The notes under the pieces were generated by a model, which was not told the origin of the DNA, made no database searches, and saw only the letters and a program-made list of their open reading frames with translations. Source: Dryas octopetala (taxonomy: Eukaryota > Streptophyta > Magnoliopsida > Rosales > Rosaceae). Taken from it: 64,000 bases of DNA. Of this stretch, positions 36,294-48,666 are shown one piece after another; the first letter of the stretch is position 1, and each line of letters opens with the position of its first letter. The translations under genes and the position numbers were made by a program. Location of the stretch: the NCBI GenBank assembly GCA_963921425.1, contig OY992840.1, positions 6,946,501-7,010,500 of the forward strand, read 5' to 3'.

Positions 36294-36950
36294 TACCTTC
36301 CTCTATTTTGGTGTCAAAAAAGGTTATTCTATTTTTAATCTTCCAAAACAAATCAAGAATTAGAGTGATAAATCAAGAGAAACGCTGAAAAAAATGTTGA
36401 ATCGGTCCACTTTTAAGCTTTTGTATCAAGCGTTCGAATGTTCCATTCAAAATCTTCAAACTCTCGCTTGTAACACAGTTGTTTATGTCTATCAATTACA
36501 ACCCACATTTACGTCAAAAACAAAATCATTTACACAGTTTTTTTTTACATGTTTCAATTATAAAACATTAATACACATAAGTCGAAACAAGAAAAACAAA
36601 TTCTTACAACTAAATAATGTGATTGTCATTATTAGTCAATACAATGCAACCACATATATTACTGCCAGATAATAATAATGAGCATTCAAAATGTTGAAAA
36701 TTTGTCGGTGTAATCTCAAAAATTGGACCTGTTTAACATACAAACATTCAAACAAGTTAGGAGGGTTAATGAGACAAAATAAAAAGTTAAAGTTGACTTA
36801 TGGATCTTTATTTATTTTTGAAAAGGACATTTTTAACATTATCTATATTAGAAAGGTTTTTTTTCTTTTTTCTTTTTTAAGTCCAAAATCGAAAATAGCT
36901 AGATAGATCGGTCTACCTTCAAAAACACGAGGATAAGCCTATTTACTTTA

Positions 36951-37844
36951 ACGAGCCAATTCATCTTTTATTAGGAATTCAAATTTGAGAAATTTCTGAC
37001 ATTGTGGAGATAAATTCTATAAATAGTTTCTATTTTTATATGGTCACCTATAACTAGTTAGTGTTGCAATAAGTTTAAAATAATTATTATTAAGGCAACT
37101 CTATGAATCGCTCTCTTCTCCTTGGATTACTCCGTAGTTTTTTTGATATATTGATGTGGTTGTCTCATAGTCATAGTGTTGACTATTATGTGGTCACAGT
37201 TGTAATTGTGCTTGCATGAAGTTTATAAAAATTTAGAGTTTAATTATAATGGTTAAAAGCTTTAAATTCGGCTTGAGAGATTAAACTTTAAAGCTAGAAA
37301 CTAGATACTAAAGTTTAAGCCCTACAACATTATTCACATACTTACTGAAAAACAATAAATGAAATAAATTGGTTGTGAGTTGGTCAAAAACTTTTGATTG
37401 TCATGCAAGTTGTCACAATAAGTTTGTAAATAAAAAAGAATTTTTGGCATATCCATCGATGAGATTGCTTATCAATTAGTGGAACAACATTAAAAGTTGT
37501 ACCTAAAGCTCCTAAACTAAAATGACATAAAGTTTTAATAGTTAAAATGAAAAAAGTATTTAATTTCAATTCACCCTTAAAAAATGCTTTTAATTTGCAA
37601 CAAACACTAAAAATATGAAATTAATAATTTCAAAATGTTCAAGAACTATTTTGGAAAGTTTTAATTGTAATGAGACATTTAATTTAAACGTTTACTAAAA
37701 CCAATTAACTTCGAAACTGAGAAGGAAAAATAAAATAAAATAAAATTTTCGAAAGGAAAAGATAAAATAAAATAAAATTTTCGAAAGGGAAAAATAAAAT
37801 AGAAGAAAGTTCTAAACGGAAATGAGAAAACGGCTCCCCTGTTT
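36951..37844. other. PIRL upstream region, repeat-like
   Basis: 37080-37340 resembles 42480-42680 (AAACTTTAAAG, TAAAGTTTAAGCC words). 37722-37800 holds a tandem pair of about 35 bp rich in AAATAAAATAAAATTTTCG. Nothing coding is supported. Confidence 0.45.
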
Positions 37845-37852
37845 TATATAAA
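37845..37852 (+). promoter_or_regulatory. TATA box of the PIRL gene
   Basis: TATATAAA lies 98 bp upstream of the ATG at 37950, a usual distance for a plant TATA box with a short leader. Confidence 0.6.
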
Positions 37853-37949
37853 GACTAAAGAGACATTTAAAAGCCCATAGAATTAGTCATTTCCCAAATA
37901 ATCTTTTCTTGCTGGGCACTCTCCGAAGACTCCACACAACACCATAGCC

Positions 37950-40489
37950 ATGGGTGTAAAACCCGAGCAAGACCCACCAACACCATCCCCTGTCTTTGTA
38001 GAAACAGTCGAAGAAATCATGAAACTCTACAAGTCTCTGCCACCAAGACCCTCCATTGAAGAGGTTGAAGCAGCCATGTCTGTGCTCGAAACAGTCAACA
38101 GTGAGGAGCAGATGAAACTTGAGGAGATATCAAAGCAAGAGAGGCCCCAAGATGTCCCTGAAGAGCTCTTCTCTGTGTTGCAGCAGGTGAGGAAGACCAT
38201 GGTCTTGTTTCAGAGCCATGAGCAGAGGAAAGAGGCCTCTCATGTGGTTGAACTTGACAAGCTGTTTCACACCTTTGATGATCTTATCCAGAGGGCTTCT
38301 GTGGTTGTTTCTGGTGACACCCAAAATGAGAAACTTGTTGGTTTGGAATACCCAGTTGAGAAAATTGGGAGAGAAGATGTGATGATCAGTGATGAAAGTT
38401 TGGTGAAGAAGAAGGAAGGTGAAGAATCAGAGAGAGATGGTTTGAAGGGTGTGGTGAAGACTGCTTCCATTTTCTCTTCAGGTTAGCATCGAAATTTTCA
38501 ATTTAATTTTGAGAATTGAATTCTTCTAAGAACCATGCATATATAAGAATTGTGTTAGAGGTAATATATGGAGAAAAATATAGGACACATCTAAGTGCTG
38601 ATCATACTCTCAATTAAGGAAAAAAAAAATTATGGGGATTTTTGTTTTCGATTTTAAGGAATAAATCTGCTTTGGCTGTTCTGATTTTTTTATCTTTCAG
38701 ATGTCCTTGTTCTGTGATAAATGATGATTTTTTTTGCTCCTTTTACATGGAGAAGAATTAAGAATGTTGGAATTTTAATCATAAGGGTGATTCATATAGA
38801 TACCTGATAATTAAGAAGATGTTCATGCTTGAAGCTTTTATATAAGCCTTTTCTTGTTCTCTTTGTATACTCTTTATCTATTTAGAACCGTTCAATATTT
38901 TCATCTTGTTTGTTGTTTGTTGTATTTTGTTTCATGAACTAAAATTAGAGGAATTTCATCAAAAAGGTACTTCTGTTATTTTTTGTTTTCTTTGAAAAAA
39001 AAAAAGACCCAAGGCCTAGGGGGGAGAGAGTGCAAGAGTCAAACACTTGTCATAGGTGTGAGGATAATTGCTCTCCTTTTTGTTAGCTTGCTTAGAAATC
39101 TCTCTGTATTTATATGTTCTAATCATACAAAACAGTTGTGTACCTTCTATAATAATTAAGAGCTATAAGCCCTCATTTTTGTTATTTTTCACATTATAGG
39201 TTGCTTGGAAATCTCTTTGTATTTGTATGTTTTATATAGACTATTATAGCAAAAATTTGTGTACCTTAAAATATAATTAAGAAAAAATAGATGGGTTAAG
39301 AGGCTAACTGAAATTTCCTCAATGTTTTGATGTTGTGGTGGCTTGTAGGGAACTCTGAGAAATTAAGTCTAATGAAGGTAGCAGCTGTGATTGAAAACAC
39401 TGCTAAAAGTGGAGCAGTTGTTCTTGATCTTAGAGGAAAATTGGTAGATCAAATGGAGTGGCTTCCTGTGTCACTTGGGAAATTGTCAGATGTCACTGAA
39501 TTGGACTTATCTGAAAACAAGATCATGGCTCTTCCACCTACTATTGGTGGCCTTAAAGCCTTAACAAAGCTTGACATCCACTCAAACCAGCTTATAAACC
39601 TGCCAGACTCATTTGGTGAGTTGAGCAATCTCACTGATCTCGACCTCCATGCAAACAGGTTGAGATCACTGCCAGCTTCTTTTGGGAACTTGATGAAGCT
39701 CATGAATCTCGATTTGGGTTCGAATCAGTTCAGTCATTTGCCTGAGATAATTGGGAAATTGACCAATTTGAAGATATTGAATGTTGAAACAAATGAGCTT
39801 GAGGATTTGCCTTACACAATTGGATCCTGCACATCACTTGTGGAGCTGCATTTGGATTTCAATCAGCTAAGGGGTCTTCCTGAGGCAATTGGAAAGGTCG
39901 AAAGCTTAGAGGTTCTCACACTTCATTACAACAGAATCAAAGGGCTGCCAACAACAATGGGGAATCTTAATAACTTGAAGGAGCTTGATGTCAGCTTCAA
40001 CGAACTTGAATCCATACCCGAGACCTTGTGCTTTGCAGTGAGCCTCAAAAAACTGAATGTGGCAAACAACTTCGCGGACCTAAGAGCCTTGCCACGATCA
40101 ATTGGAAATCTTGAGATGCTTGAAGAGTTGGATATCAGCGACGATCAGATTAGAACTTTGCCACACTCTTTCAGATTCTTGTCGAAACTGAGAGTTTTTC
40201 GTGCTGATGAGACACCTCTGGAAGTTCCACCAAGACAAGTTATAAAATTGGGTGCCCAGGTAATGATGCTAATTAAGTATGCCATTTTGGTTTTAAACTG
40301 TGTTGTCTGTTGCTTTTTTCTATAATATTACACTCATTCAACTTCTTTGTTGACCAGGCAGTTGTACAGTACATGGCAGATTATGTTGCCCAGAGCGAAG
40401 CTACATTTCAACCATTAAAGAAGAAGGGATTTTGGTTCTGGCTTTGCTCAAAACTTTGCTCTTGTGGGAGTAATTCCACCAACAACTAG
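37950..40489 (+). CDS. plant intracellular Ras-group LRR protein (PIRL4/5 type)
   Basis: Three exons: 37950-38481, 39349-40259, 40358-40489, giving 524 residues; introns are GT-AG and phases agree. Residues 1-178 are the family's N-terminal region (MGVKPEQDPPTPSPVFVETV, then an acidic, helix-prone stretch). From about residue 200 to 470 run ten or so leucine-rich repeats of the short Ras-group kind (L..LP..IG.L..L..LDL..N.), related to animal SHOC2/Sur-8. The end carries the basic aromatic motif KKKGFWFWLCS, matching the GVYW-type C-terminal signature described for PIRLs, and a Cys-rich tail CSCGSNSTNN. PIRLs act in the cytoplasm, some in gametophyte development; exact orthology to PIRL4 or PIRL5 cannot be settled by eye. 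Confidence 0.92.
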
Positions 40490-41849
40490 CATCTTATTTC
40501 TTTGAAAGCTTTCTTACATTTTTTTTTTTTCCTGTGAAAAAATTGTGACATGGTAAATGACTTATCATCTGTGGTCCATTTTCATTAAGTGAGACCAAAA
40601 AGTCAAAAACTATATATATGCCAACTTGTGGTTTTTAACTTTTGTTTGGTCGGGATGAGAGAAAAATGTAATAACATGCTACTATACATTATGATAATAA
40701 TTCTTATCTTCTTGGGATAATTTTTGTTAATATAAATGGGGTACGGACTATGAATTTGTCATAACCCTTATCATCAGCATCAGCATCAGCATCATCATTA
40801 TCATAATAATAATCATCAACATCATAAACATAAATTATATGTGGCATTTACAATATTTTCCAATAGATATGTTGCAATATTAGTTGACTTTTTTCCTAAG
40901 CTGCTCTAAACAATCATTAAATTAAATTAATTTCTAAAACGGTGGGCTCAATTCTGTGTCAGCAGTTAGCTGATTTTTAGCTCGAGACTTTAAGGGTGTG
41001 ACCCATGAATGGAATACGTTTAATATATTTGGTCAAAAAATAAGTTTAATATTTTTTCAAATCAGATAGATTGATTGGCTTTGGCTTCAACGCCCTGTCC
41101 GGATGTCCCTATAAATCCGACTCACCAAAATCATTAAAAATGCGGACAATATGATGTAGAAAGTAGAATCCACTTAAAAAATATGAGCAAATTTCAAGTT
41201 TCCTTGGTTTTTTTTTTCCCGCTGATTTTGTGCTTATAAAAAACGGTATGATTTTGAGATTTGAGTTTAAACATTAAAGTTTAAGGTTTAGTATTAATAT
41301 TATAAAAATAAAAATTTTTTTTTAAAGTCCAAAACCAAAAATAGCATGATCGACCATGTCTATTTTAAAATACACGGTGATAGGCCATTTCACTTTAATA
41401 AGCAGAACACTCAGCACTTTGTTTTTTTTTTTTTTTTTTCCGTGTTTTGGAATACAGCCAATGTTCGCCAATAACTATCATTGCATGCACAATGACTATT
41501 TAAAAATGCATAAAAATAATACTTATATATATATACCTTTTATTTTTTTTTTCTTACATAAACATGTCAAAAACTTATAATACCAACATAAAACAAAAAA
41601 TTTAAACTTATGGAGTTACATCCACCCGCATTATAACAGTAACAATGACGGTTACTAATTGTCGTTGTCGAATAGTAACAATGATAGTCATTATTGAGCA
41701 ATGACAATCTGCCTAGCTTGCAAAAATACGCCTCTCAATTATAATGCAGGTTTATTTATCATTTTCTAACTAAAAAGTGGACATTTTGTATCATTACAAC
41801 TTTTAGGTAGGTTGATTTATCATTAAGGTTGTAAAATGAACTTTAAAAT
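40490..41849. repeat. PIRL 3' flank and dispersed repeat, copy B
   Basis: 40780-40830 is a CATCAG/CATCAT/ATAATA simple-repeat tract. 41310-41730 is the second copy of the repeat at 34030-34450, in the same orientation. No gene is seen. Confidence 0.6.
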
Positions 41850-42339
41850 TAGACATGACAATATATCTTATCCAACCCATTAACACGATATGAAAAATTC
41901 AGTGTTCAGGTTAAGGCTTATCGTGTCGTGTAGACCCGTTAATTTTTGTGTCATGTTTGTGTTAACCCGCAAAACCCTTTTGTGATCCGTTAAGAAATAA
42001 ATATATTTTATTTTATTTTTTTAGGATATTAATCATTTAATTTGCATATTTTTTAGATTTTTCTTATGAATGTTTAACCTATACATTTATAGAATAAATG
42101 TATTTATTTATGTAATAAAATGTATTTGCTTATGTAATATAATACATTTAATTTAAATTTTTTGTTGAAAAATGTATACATTTTTTTTTTAAGGGGTGAA
42201 ACGGGTTATGTCGTGTTCTTGTTGGCATTATTTTTTTCACCCGTTATCTTAATAGGTAGTGTTGTGTTCACCTGTTAACTTAACGAGTTGTGTCGTATAT
42301 GACCCAAACCAGCAAAAACACGACCCGTTGCAAAGTCTA
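41850..42339. mobile_element. 490-bp non-autonomous hAT-like element
   Basis: Left end TAGACATGACAA and right end (reverse) TAGACTTTGCAA are short inverted repeats. Subterminal ACCCGTTAA/TCGTGTCGTGT words recur on both strands. Flanks TTTAAAAT and TCTAAAGT agree at six of eight positions, a decayed 8-bp target duplication. Non-coding. Confidence 0.55.
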
Positions 42340-43355
42340 TCTAAAGTCATTTACTTAAAAAAAAAAAAAGTATTAATGTTTTTAGAAAATTAGGATTAAA
42401 TACCAAATATCAATAGTTTTTCAGCAAAGCAGTAAGACACTAAGTTTTTTTAGTTTATGTACTAACCTAAAACAAGACATTTTGGATTAGGTCACAAATT
42501 GGTTTGCTATACAGTTGTGACTGTTCGATAGTCACAATTGTGACAGTTGTAACTGTTTCAAATTCATACAAATTTAAATTTTTATAAAGGTTTAATGCTT
42601 TTAATTTAGGTTTGGGGGATGAATTCCTATAACTCATAGATTAAACATTAAAGTTTAAGCCTTGCAAATATTAAAAAAATAACAAATTAATTAAAAAGTT
42701 ATGACTATTAGACAGTCACAGTATAACCATATTTTTTAAAGTTGGTACATAAATTGAAATTTAGTATTCAAAAGTGAAATAACATAAATGTTTTAGGAGT
42801 TAAAATGAAAAAACATTGTAATTTGGTATCTAAAGTCAACGAACCTTAATGTTTTATAGTAAATAATTAGCAAATTTCTATAAATCACTAAAACATTTCA
42901 AAATAACAAAATTGTGGATGTGGGCCTTTTTTTACCATCTCCAAAGAACGAAGCATTCCCGTGAAACTCATCGAGCGAAATAAACAGGCCCTAAAGTTAA
43001 TAGATGGCTGGAATTGGCCCAAAAGTTAAGAGTTGAAGCCTGTGTGGAACTGGCGGGTGGCCCACAACCAATTGGTCGTACCCAGTGTGGCGTGGTTCTG
43101 CACACACCCAACAACTAACCAAGAAATAAGCTTTGCTGTTTTGCATGCCCTCCTCTTATGCCTCTCTCCCTTCTCCTCTTTCTCTCTCACTTTCATTCAG
43201 CAACTCTCAGACCACAACAACCAAACGCCGATCGATCGTCACCAATTTCCTGTGAGTAGCTTCTCAAATTCTCATTCCGATCATTTTCATTTTTCAATAC
43301 TCTTTCTCGGTAATTTTCCCACTTCTTATTTTTTATTTTAACCATTTTTGTTGTT
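42340..43355. other. MIP1-type gene upstream region
   Basis: 42480-42680 resembles the PIRL upstream repeat at 37080-37340. The GC-richer sequence from about 43020, with TCTCTC tracts, is the likely promoter and leader of the gene starting at 43436. The stretch 43033-43341 is open but reads as leader. Confidence 0.45.
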
Positions 43356-43357
43356 AA

Positions 43358-43389
<32 letters not shown>
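43356..43389. repeat. (CT)n tract in the 5' leader
   Basis: CT repeats about 50 bp upstream of the ATG at 43436, typical of plant 5' UTR pyrimidine tracts. Confidence 0.8.
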
Positions 43390-43435
43390 GCGGCCTGTAG
43401 ATACAGCTATTTATATTGATTCATATACACACACA

Positions 43436-46400
43436 ATGGGTTGCACTGTGAGAGAGAAGCACGTCCGTACAAATCGGAGGCCGCGATCCACAAAACCCGA
43501 TTTCGATTATTGTTGTCACTTGGATAGAGCATCAATCTCCAAATCCATACTCGAATCGGGTCTCAAACCGTTCAATCACCATCTGGGTTCTAACAACGAT
43601 TCCACCCAAAGCCCTAATTCGACGACCCCAAGCTCTAACTCCAATTTCGACGAGACCGGGTGGGGGTACTGCACTGAGGAACAATTAGAGGAGATTCTGT
43701 TGAAAAATTTGGAAATTTTGTACAATGAGGCTATTTCTAAGCTAGTTGCATTGGGTTATGATGAGGACGTTGCGCTAAAAGCGATATTGAGAAATGGGCA
43801 CTGCTATGGTGGCATGGATGTGTTAACCAATATTTTGCATAATTCATTGGCATATCTGAATAGTAGTTGTGGTAGCAGTAATGGGAGTTCGGATGATTCT
43901 GAACCAGTTTTTGCTGATTTGAGGCAGTTAGAGGAGTATTCGCTTGCAGGTATGGTGTGTATGTTGCAACAAGTTAGGCAACATTTGAGTAAAGGTGATG
44001 CCATGTGGTGTTTGCTTATGAGTGATCTTCATGTGGGTCGAGCGAGTACTATGGAAATTCCGATGCTTCCGAGTGCAGGTAATGAAAATGGTAGCCCTGC
44101 ATCTGGTAATGTCGAGAGTGGTAGTAATGGTAACCATCCGGTTGGTGTTATGGCCCCGGCGCTTTGTAGGTTTCATGGTGGCTGGGGATTTGGAAGTGGG
44201 GGAGGTTCGGAGTTTCCAGTTCATGGGTTTTTCTCTTACGGTGCTGAGTTAACTTTGCAAAGGGATATTGAGTGTCCCAAGAGGTTTAATCTTTCTCCTT
44301 CGATGAAGTCATTGTTGAAAAGGAATGTTGCAATGTTTGCAGCTGGTTTTCGAGCAAACTCGAAGCAGTTACATGCACAACCGCAGCCTTGCCTAAGCAA
44401 TTTGACAAGTGGGGATGTCCCGCTTGCATTGGGGGCTGAAGTTTCAGTTCCGCAGTCTGAGGACTCACGAAATTCAAAGAGCCAGGAGGTTGTTAACTCA
44501 GTGTTGAGTAAATTTCGTGATTTGAATCTGGATGAGAATTTGGAGTTTGTGGGGGAAGATCAAAAGAATGAGGTGATAGTAACACTACTTCATCAGGTTA
44601 AAGAGCTTGAGAAGCAAGTTAAGGAGCGCAAGGAGTGGGCTCACCAGAAGGCTATGCAAGCTGCAACAAAGCTTAGTCATGATCTGACAGAGCTTAAAAT
44701 GCTGAGGATGGAAAGGGAGGAGACTCAAAGGTTGAAGAAAGGGAAACAAACTCTTGAGGACACAACCATGAAGAGACTCTCGGAGATGGAGAATGCTTTA
44801 AGAAAGGCCAGTGGTCAAGTGGACCGGGCAAATGCGGCTGTGAGACGGCTTGAGACAGAGAATGCAGAAATCAGAGCAGAGATGGAGGCTTCTAAATTGA
44901 GTGCATCGGAGTCAGTCACAACCTGCTTGGAGGTTGCAAAGAGGGAGAAAAAGTGCCTGAAGAGGCTGTTGGCTTGGGAGAAACAAAAAACTAAATTGCA
45001 GGAAGAGATTGCAGAGGAGAAAGAGAAGATTTCAGAATTGCAACAACATTTGGCTCGGATCAAGCAGGATCAAAAAGAAGCTGAGGTTTGTGAATATGTT
45101 TGCACATGCATGCACACCTCACATGTTCCTTGGTAGATAGGGTCATGGTCATGTTCTTCAAATTTACTGGTTGTTCATGTGTCTGGTTTTTTAAGGACAT
45201 GTTCATGTGATTTGTACCAAGTCAAGCAACCCCTTGGTTAGAACCAAATTTTTAGTTTCAAACAAGTCATTTAAGTGAAGCAACCACTTCAACAACAATT
45301 TTGAAACTTAAAGAAGTCTCACAGTTTCAGAACAAGATAAACAAAGTTAATTGAAGCGAACATCATTGAATATGAAGCAATAATTTACATATTACAATGT
45401 GTAAGCTAAGGCTCCCTGTCATCTAAAACCTTTCTATTCTAAAGTTTGGTTTAGAGTAATGGAGAAGTCAAGGATCCTAGGCTGTAACCTTAGGTGTATC
45501 ATCTGTTTGCTTTATTTCTTTTGCTATAAGTGCTAGTTCAGTACATCTAGGTGGCCAATATGCTTATGATGGTGACTCTGGAGCTTCAGACCCCCTTTTT
45601 TTTCTTATAATTTTTCTCTATTTAAGAAGTCACTTGTTGATTGAGTGGTCTAGAAATGCACTGGTGAAGTACTGAAGTATTGTTGTAGCTCCATGAAGGT
45701 TGGAATACTTGATGTTATCATGTAATCCATCATTTGTCACTTGGTTGCTATGTATACTTTTGTTGGCTTAAAATTTTATCATGATAAATCGTGCACTCTG
45801 TTCTAGCTAGATGTTTTCCTATAGCTCTGACTGGTCAATTTATTCAGGTTGGTTCTGGGGTCTGAATTGGTTCTAAATTTTAGTTTACCAGTCTTTGTGA
45901 ATCACTGGAACTGTTATTGTTGCCTATAGGTGCGGAAACTGATTGGAATTCTTTTTTTTCCCTTTTGTTTTTTAAAATGTTCTGCAGTCTTATTCTAGGT
46001 TAGTCATAATTTTAGCTTATTGTACTTACAGAACTTCAGTTGTGAATTTAAAAGCAACTCATGTCATTGGATGAGCCAATAATTAGGGGGGTCATGCTTG
46101 AAGATGTTATAAATTGTGTTATGCTTTGTTGAAACTAAAATATTGAGTTGGACCAATGGTCTTTAACTGAAGGGGGAGGGGATGCAACCAGTTACTTCTC
46201 TTGGACATACCTTTGGTTGTTCTGTAATCTCTGTTCAAGAGGATTGGGTTTTTTTTTTTTTTTTTTTTTTTTTTTCTTTTCAGTGGGGTGGGATGGGGAG
46301 ATTATTAAAGGTAGGACGGCATAAGTCAAAGTTAGCATAGGTGATATCTAAATTTTTCAACCCCCAAAACCTACTCTTGAGGCTGAGGCCTTAGCCGCTC

Positions 46401-48666
46401 ATACACTGGAAGAAATTTATTCTGTCCTCAATTCTTTTTTATAAGAATTCATTCTTTCCTCAATTACAATGTAGAAAAAAACAGAATCATCAATCATGCC
46501 AAGTTTTCAATTATTGTTCACTTATAATTATGCCCAAGTCTGTAGTTTCCAGTAAGAAAATGAAAGTATTTAATTTTTTATCCTGGTAGATCCTGGATGA
46601 TTGGAGCATTCTATGATAAGATGTCCACCCATCTTTTTTAATGGATTGCTAGATTGCTAGATTTTTTTAATAGAAATCTGCATTCAAGTGTGGGACTAAT
46701 CTATTGAATACACTTAAACCCAACATTGCCTGAGTTTAAAAATGCAAAGCTGTGATAAAGCTGCCTAGGTCCCTTTTAGTGCAGTTTTTTGCAAATTGCA
46801 ATATAACTCTATCTAGGAATATGCATATGAAATTTCAAATCACTGTGCCCAAAACCAGAGTGCCAACCTCCCCCTTCCATATGGTTTCCTTTGTATCAAA
46901 AAATAGAAAAAAGATTCTATTTACTCCTTATCTAAATGTAATTAATAATTATATTATCAAGGTTCGTTTTTCTTTTTCTTTTTATTCTTTATCATATAAG
47001 TCAGAAAATGAAGTTCCAGTCAACCATCAATCAGGTCACATTTTAGGTGATTTAATTTGATGGAAAACCAATATGTTAGTCATGTTTGAGCATGCTTTAA
47101 GCTTATGTTTTTTTGTAATGGGTATCTTATATCCCTATTTATTATGTTTCTATTGTATCTGAAACATTGCAGATATGCAAAAAGAATCTAATCATCATAA
47201 TTAACTGCAAATTTCTGTCATAATTCATAAATGATAAATCAAATGTTTTGCCATAACCCCTAATGAGGGATGCAAGAAGAAAATTGTTTTTATTTTAGCG
47301 ATATGCCCAAGCATAGAAATTAGGTTTCTTTTATTAAATATATATTTATAAATTATAAACTAGGAAATATAATTATATATGTTGTCTTTATTTATTTTAA
47401 TTTAGGAATTAATTATTAGGGCTTTATTTACGATTTTTGTATTTTATTATTTTAGGCACTTAATTATAAATGATTTAATTTCCCCTTTCTATAAGCCTCT
47501 ATTTTTATCCCGTTCTCTCTCTTCTTCTTCCCTTTCACTTTTGTTTTTTAGGTAAATTAATAATGATAAATTAGAAGTGACGCTATTACCACTCTCACAT
47601 AAGTGCCTACTTTACCTACCAATATTTTCAAAGCACCCATAAACCCTTGCCTACCATTTTTTTTGGGTTAACTTTCAATGGTGGCAGCCGCTCCTAGAGG
47701 ATGTGCTCCTTGGCTGGGGTGCCATAGCAAACCTAGTTGTTGTTTTTGTTAAATTGAAGCTTGTCCTTGTAAGTAATTTTATAAAAGGATAAATTTATAA
47801 TTCAATATTTTTAAAGGTGATGGGGTGAGCAGTTGGTGGGTAGCAATAGTGTCACTCTAACTCAATTGCCTTGCACTGTTTTTCTGTCTTGAAATTCTTC
47901 TTTCCAATCCTGTCTCGGTTCTTATAATTATATGCTATATAGTCTGTGTTTTCGATATTGAGCCTTCAACTCTATTTTAACTTATTATTTTTTCTACTGT
48001 AGAAGGTAAATCAGTCTGCATTGATGAGCTTCCATACTGCTCTAGAGCAAGTTATTATTATTTTTTTCTCCACATTATGCTGTAGTAAAAAATAGGTTAT
48101 TTCACTTTAATAGTAAAGGATCATTTTAGTTGACCTATCACATACAGGTGAAATGGAGGCAGGAGCTGAAGGCTAAGGAGGAAGCCTTGGCACAAGTGGA
48201 AGAGGGACGACGTTCAAAGGAAGCAGCTGAGGCTGCTAATAAACGAAAGCTTGAGGCTTTGCGCCTAAAGATAGAAATAGATTTCCAGCGTCACAAGGAT
48301 GATCTCCAAAGACTTGAGCAGGAACTCTCACGTCTAAAAGCATCTGCCCAATCTACCGAATTGCTTCATCCATCAAATGCTTTGCCAAAAGGAATCTCTG
48401 AGGGTGCAAAACCCCAAGGAGAAACAATTGCAAAGCTGCTTCGTGAATTGGATAACCTGGAGAATTCTACAGAGAAAGAAGTGACTTGTGATAGGGAATG
48501 CATAATTTGTATGAAAGATGAAGTCTCTGTTGTTTTCCTGCCATGTGCTCATCAAGTTCTGTGTGCCAATTGCAATGATGATTATGGGAAAAAAGGAAAA
48601 GCCACTTGCCCATGTTGCCGGGCCCCGATTGAACATAGAATTCGTGTTTTCGGTGCAAGTTCTTAG
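43436..48666 (+). CDS. MIP1: RING-type E3 ubiquitin ligase, MND1-interacting protein 1 family
   Basis: Two coding exons, 43436-45085 and 48148-48666, separated by a 3.06-kb GT-AG intron; 722 residues. It starts MGCTVREKHVRTNRR, near-identical to remembered Arabidopsis MIP1. Residues about 80-150 hold the conserved GWGYCTEEQLEEILLKNLE and AISKLVALGYDEDVALKAI block, followed by LRQLEEYSLAGMVCMLQQV and the GDAMWCLLMSDLHVGRAS segment. Residues about 380-610 are a long coiled coil (KMKRL/MENALRKASGQVDRANA type), split by the intron. The C-terminal RING finger is C3HC4: C668, C671, C683, H685, C689, C692, C704, C707. MIP1 was named from a two-hybrid interaction with the meiotic protein MND1; as a RING protein it should pass ubiquitin from an E2 to an unknown substrate. 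Its neighbour EYA is also next to MIP1 in Arabidopsis as I recall. Confidence 0.94.
46243..46410 (-). mobile_element. possible tRNA-derived SINE in the MIP1 intron
   Basis: On the minus strand GTATGAGCGGCTAAGGCC looks like a tRNA Leu/Ser A box, and the other end is a long A run (T run at 46250-46276). Body about 130 bp. No target duplication verified. Confidence 0.4.

Larger units (their letters stand above)
35200..36950. repeat. partial tandem duplication of the EYA 5' region
   Basis: Matches 31250-34110 in the same orientation: EYA intron 2 start, exons 2 and 1, then upstream DNA. Against the first copy it lacks about 720 bp of EYA upstream DNA and the 894-bp hAT-like element, and it has gained a 433-bp MITE and about 60 bp near 35276-35332. 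EYA exons 3 to 5 were never included or have been lost. Confidence 0.85.

Noticed and set aside
43033-43341. A small gene upstream of the MIP1-type gene
   Set aside because: Composition (TCTC tracts) and position fit a 5' leader; no homology.
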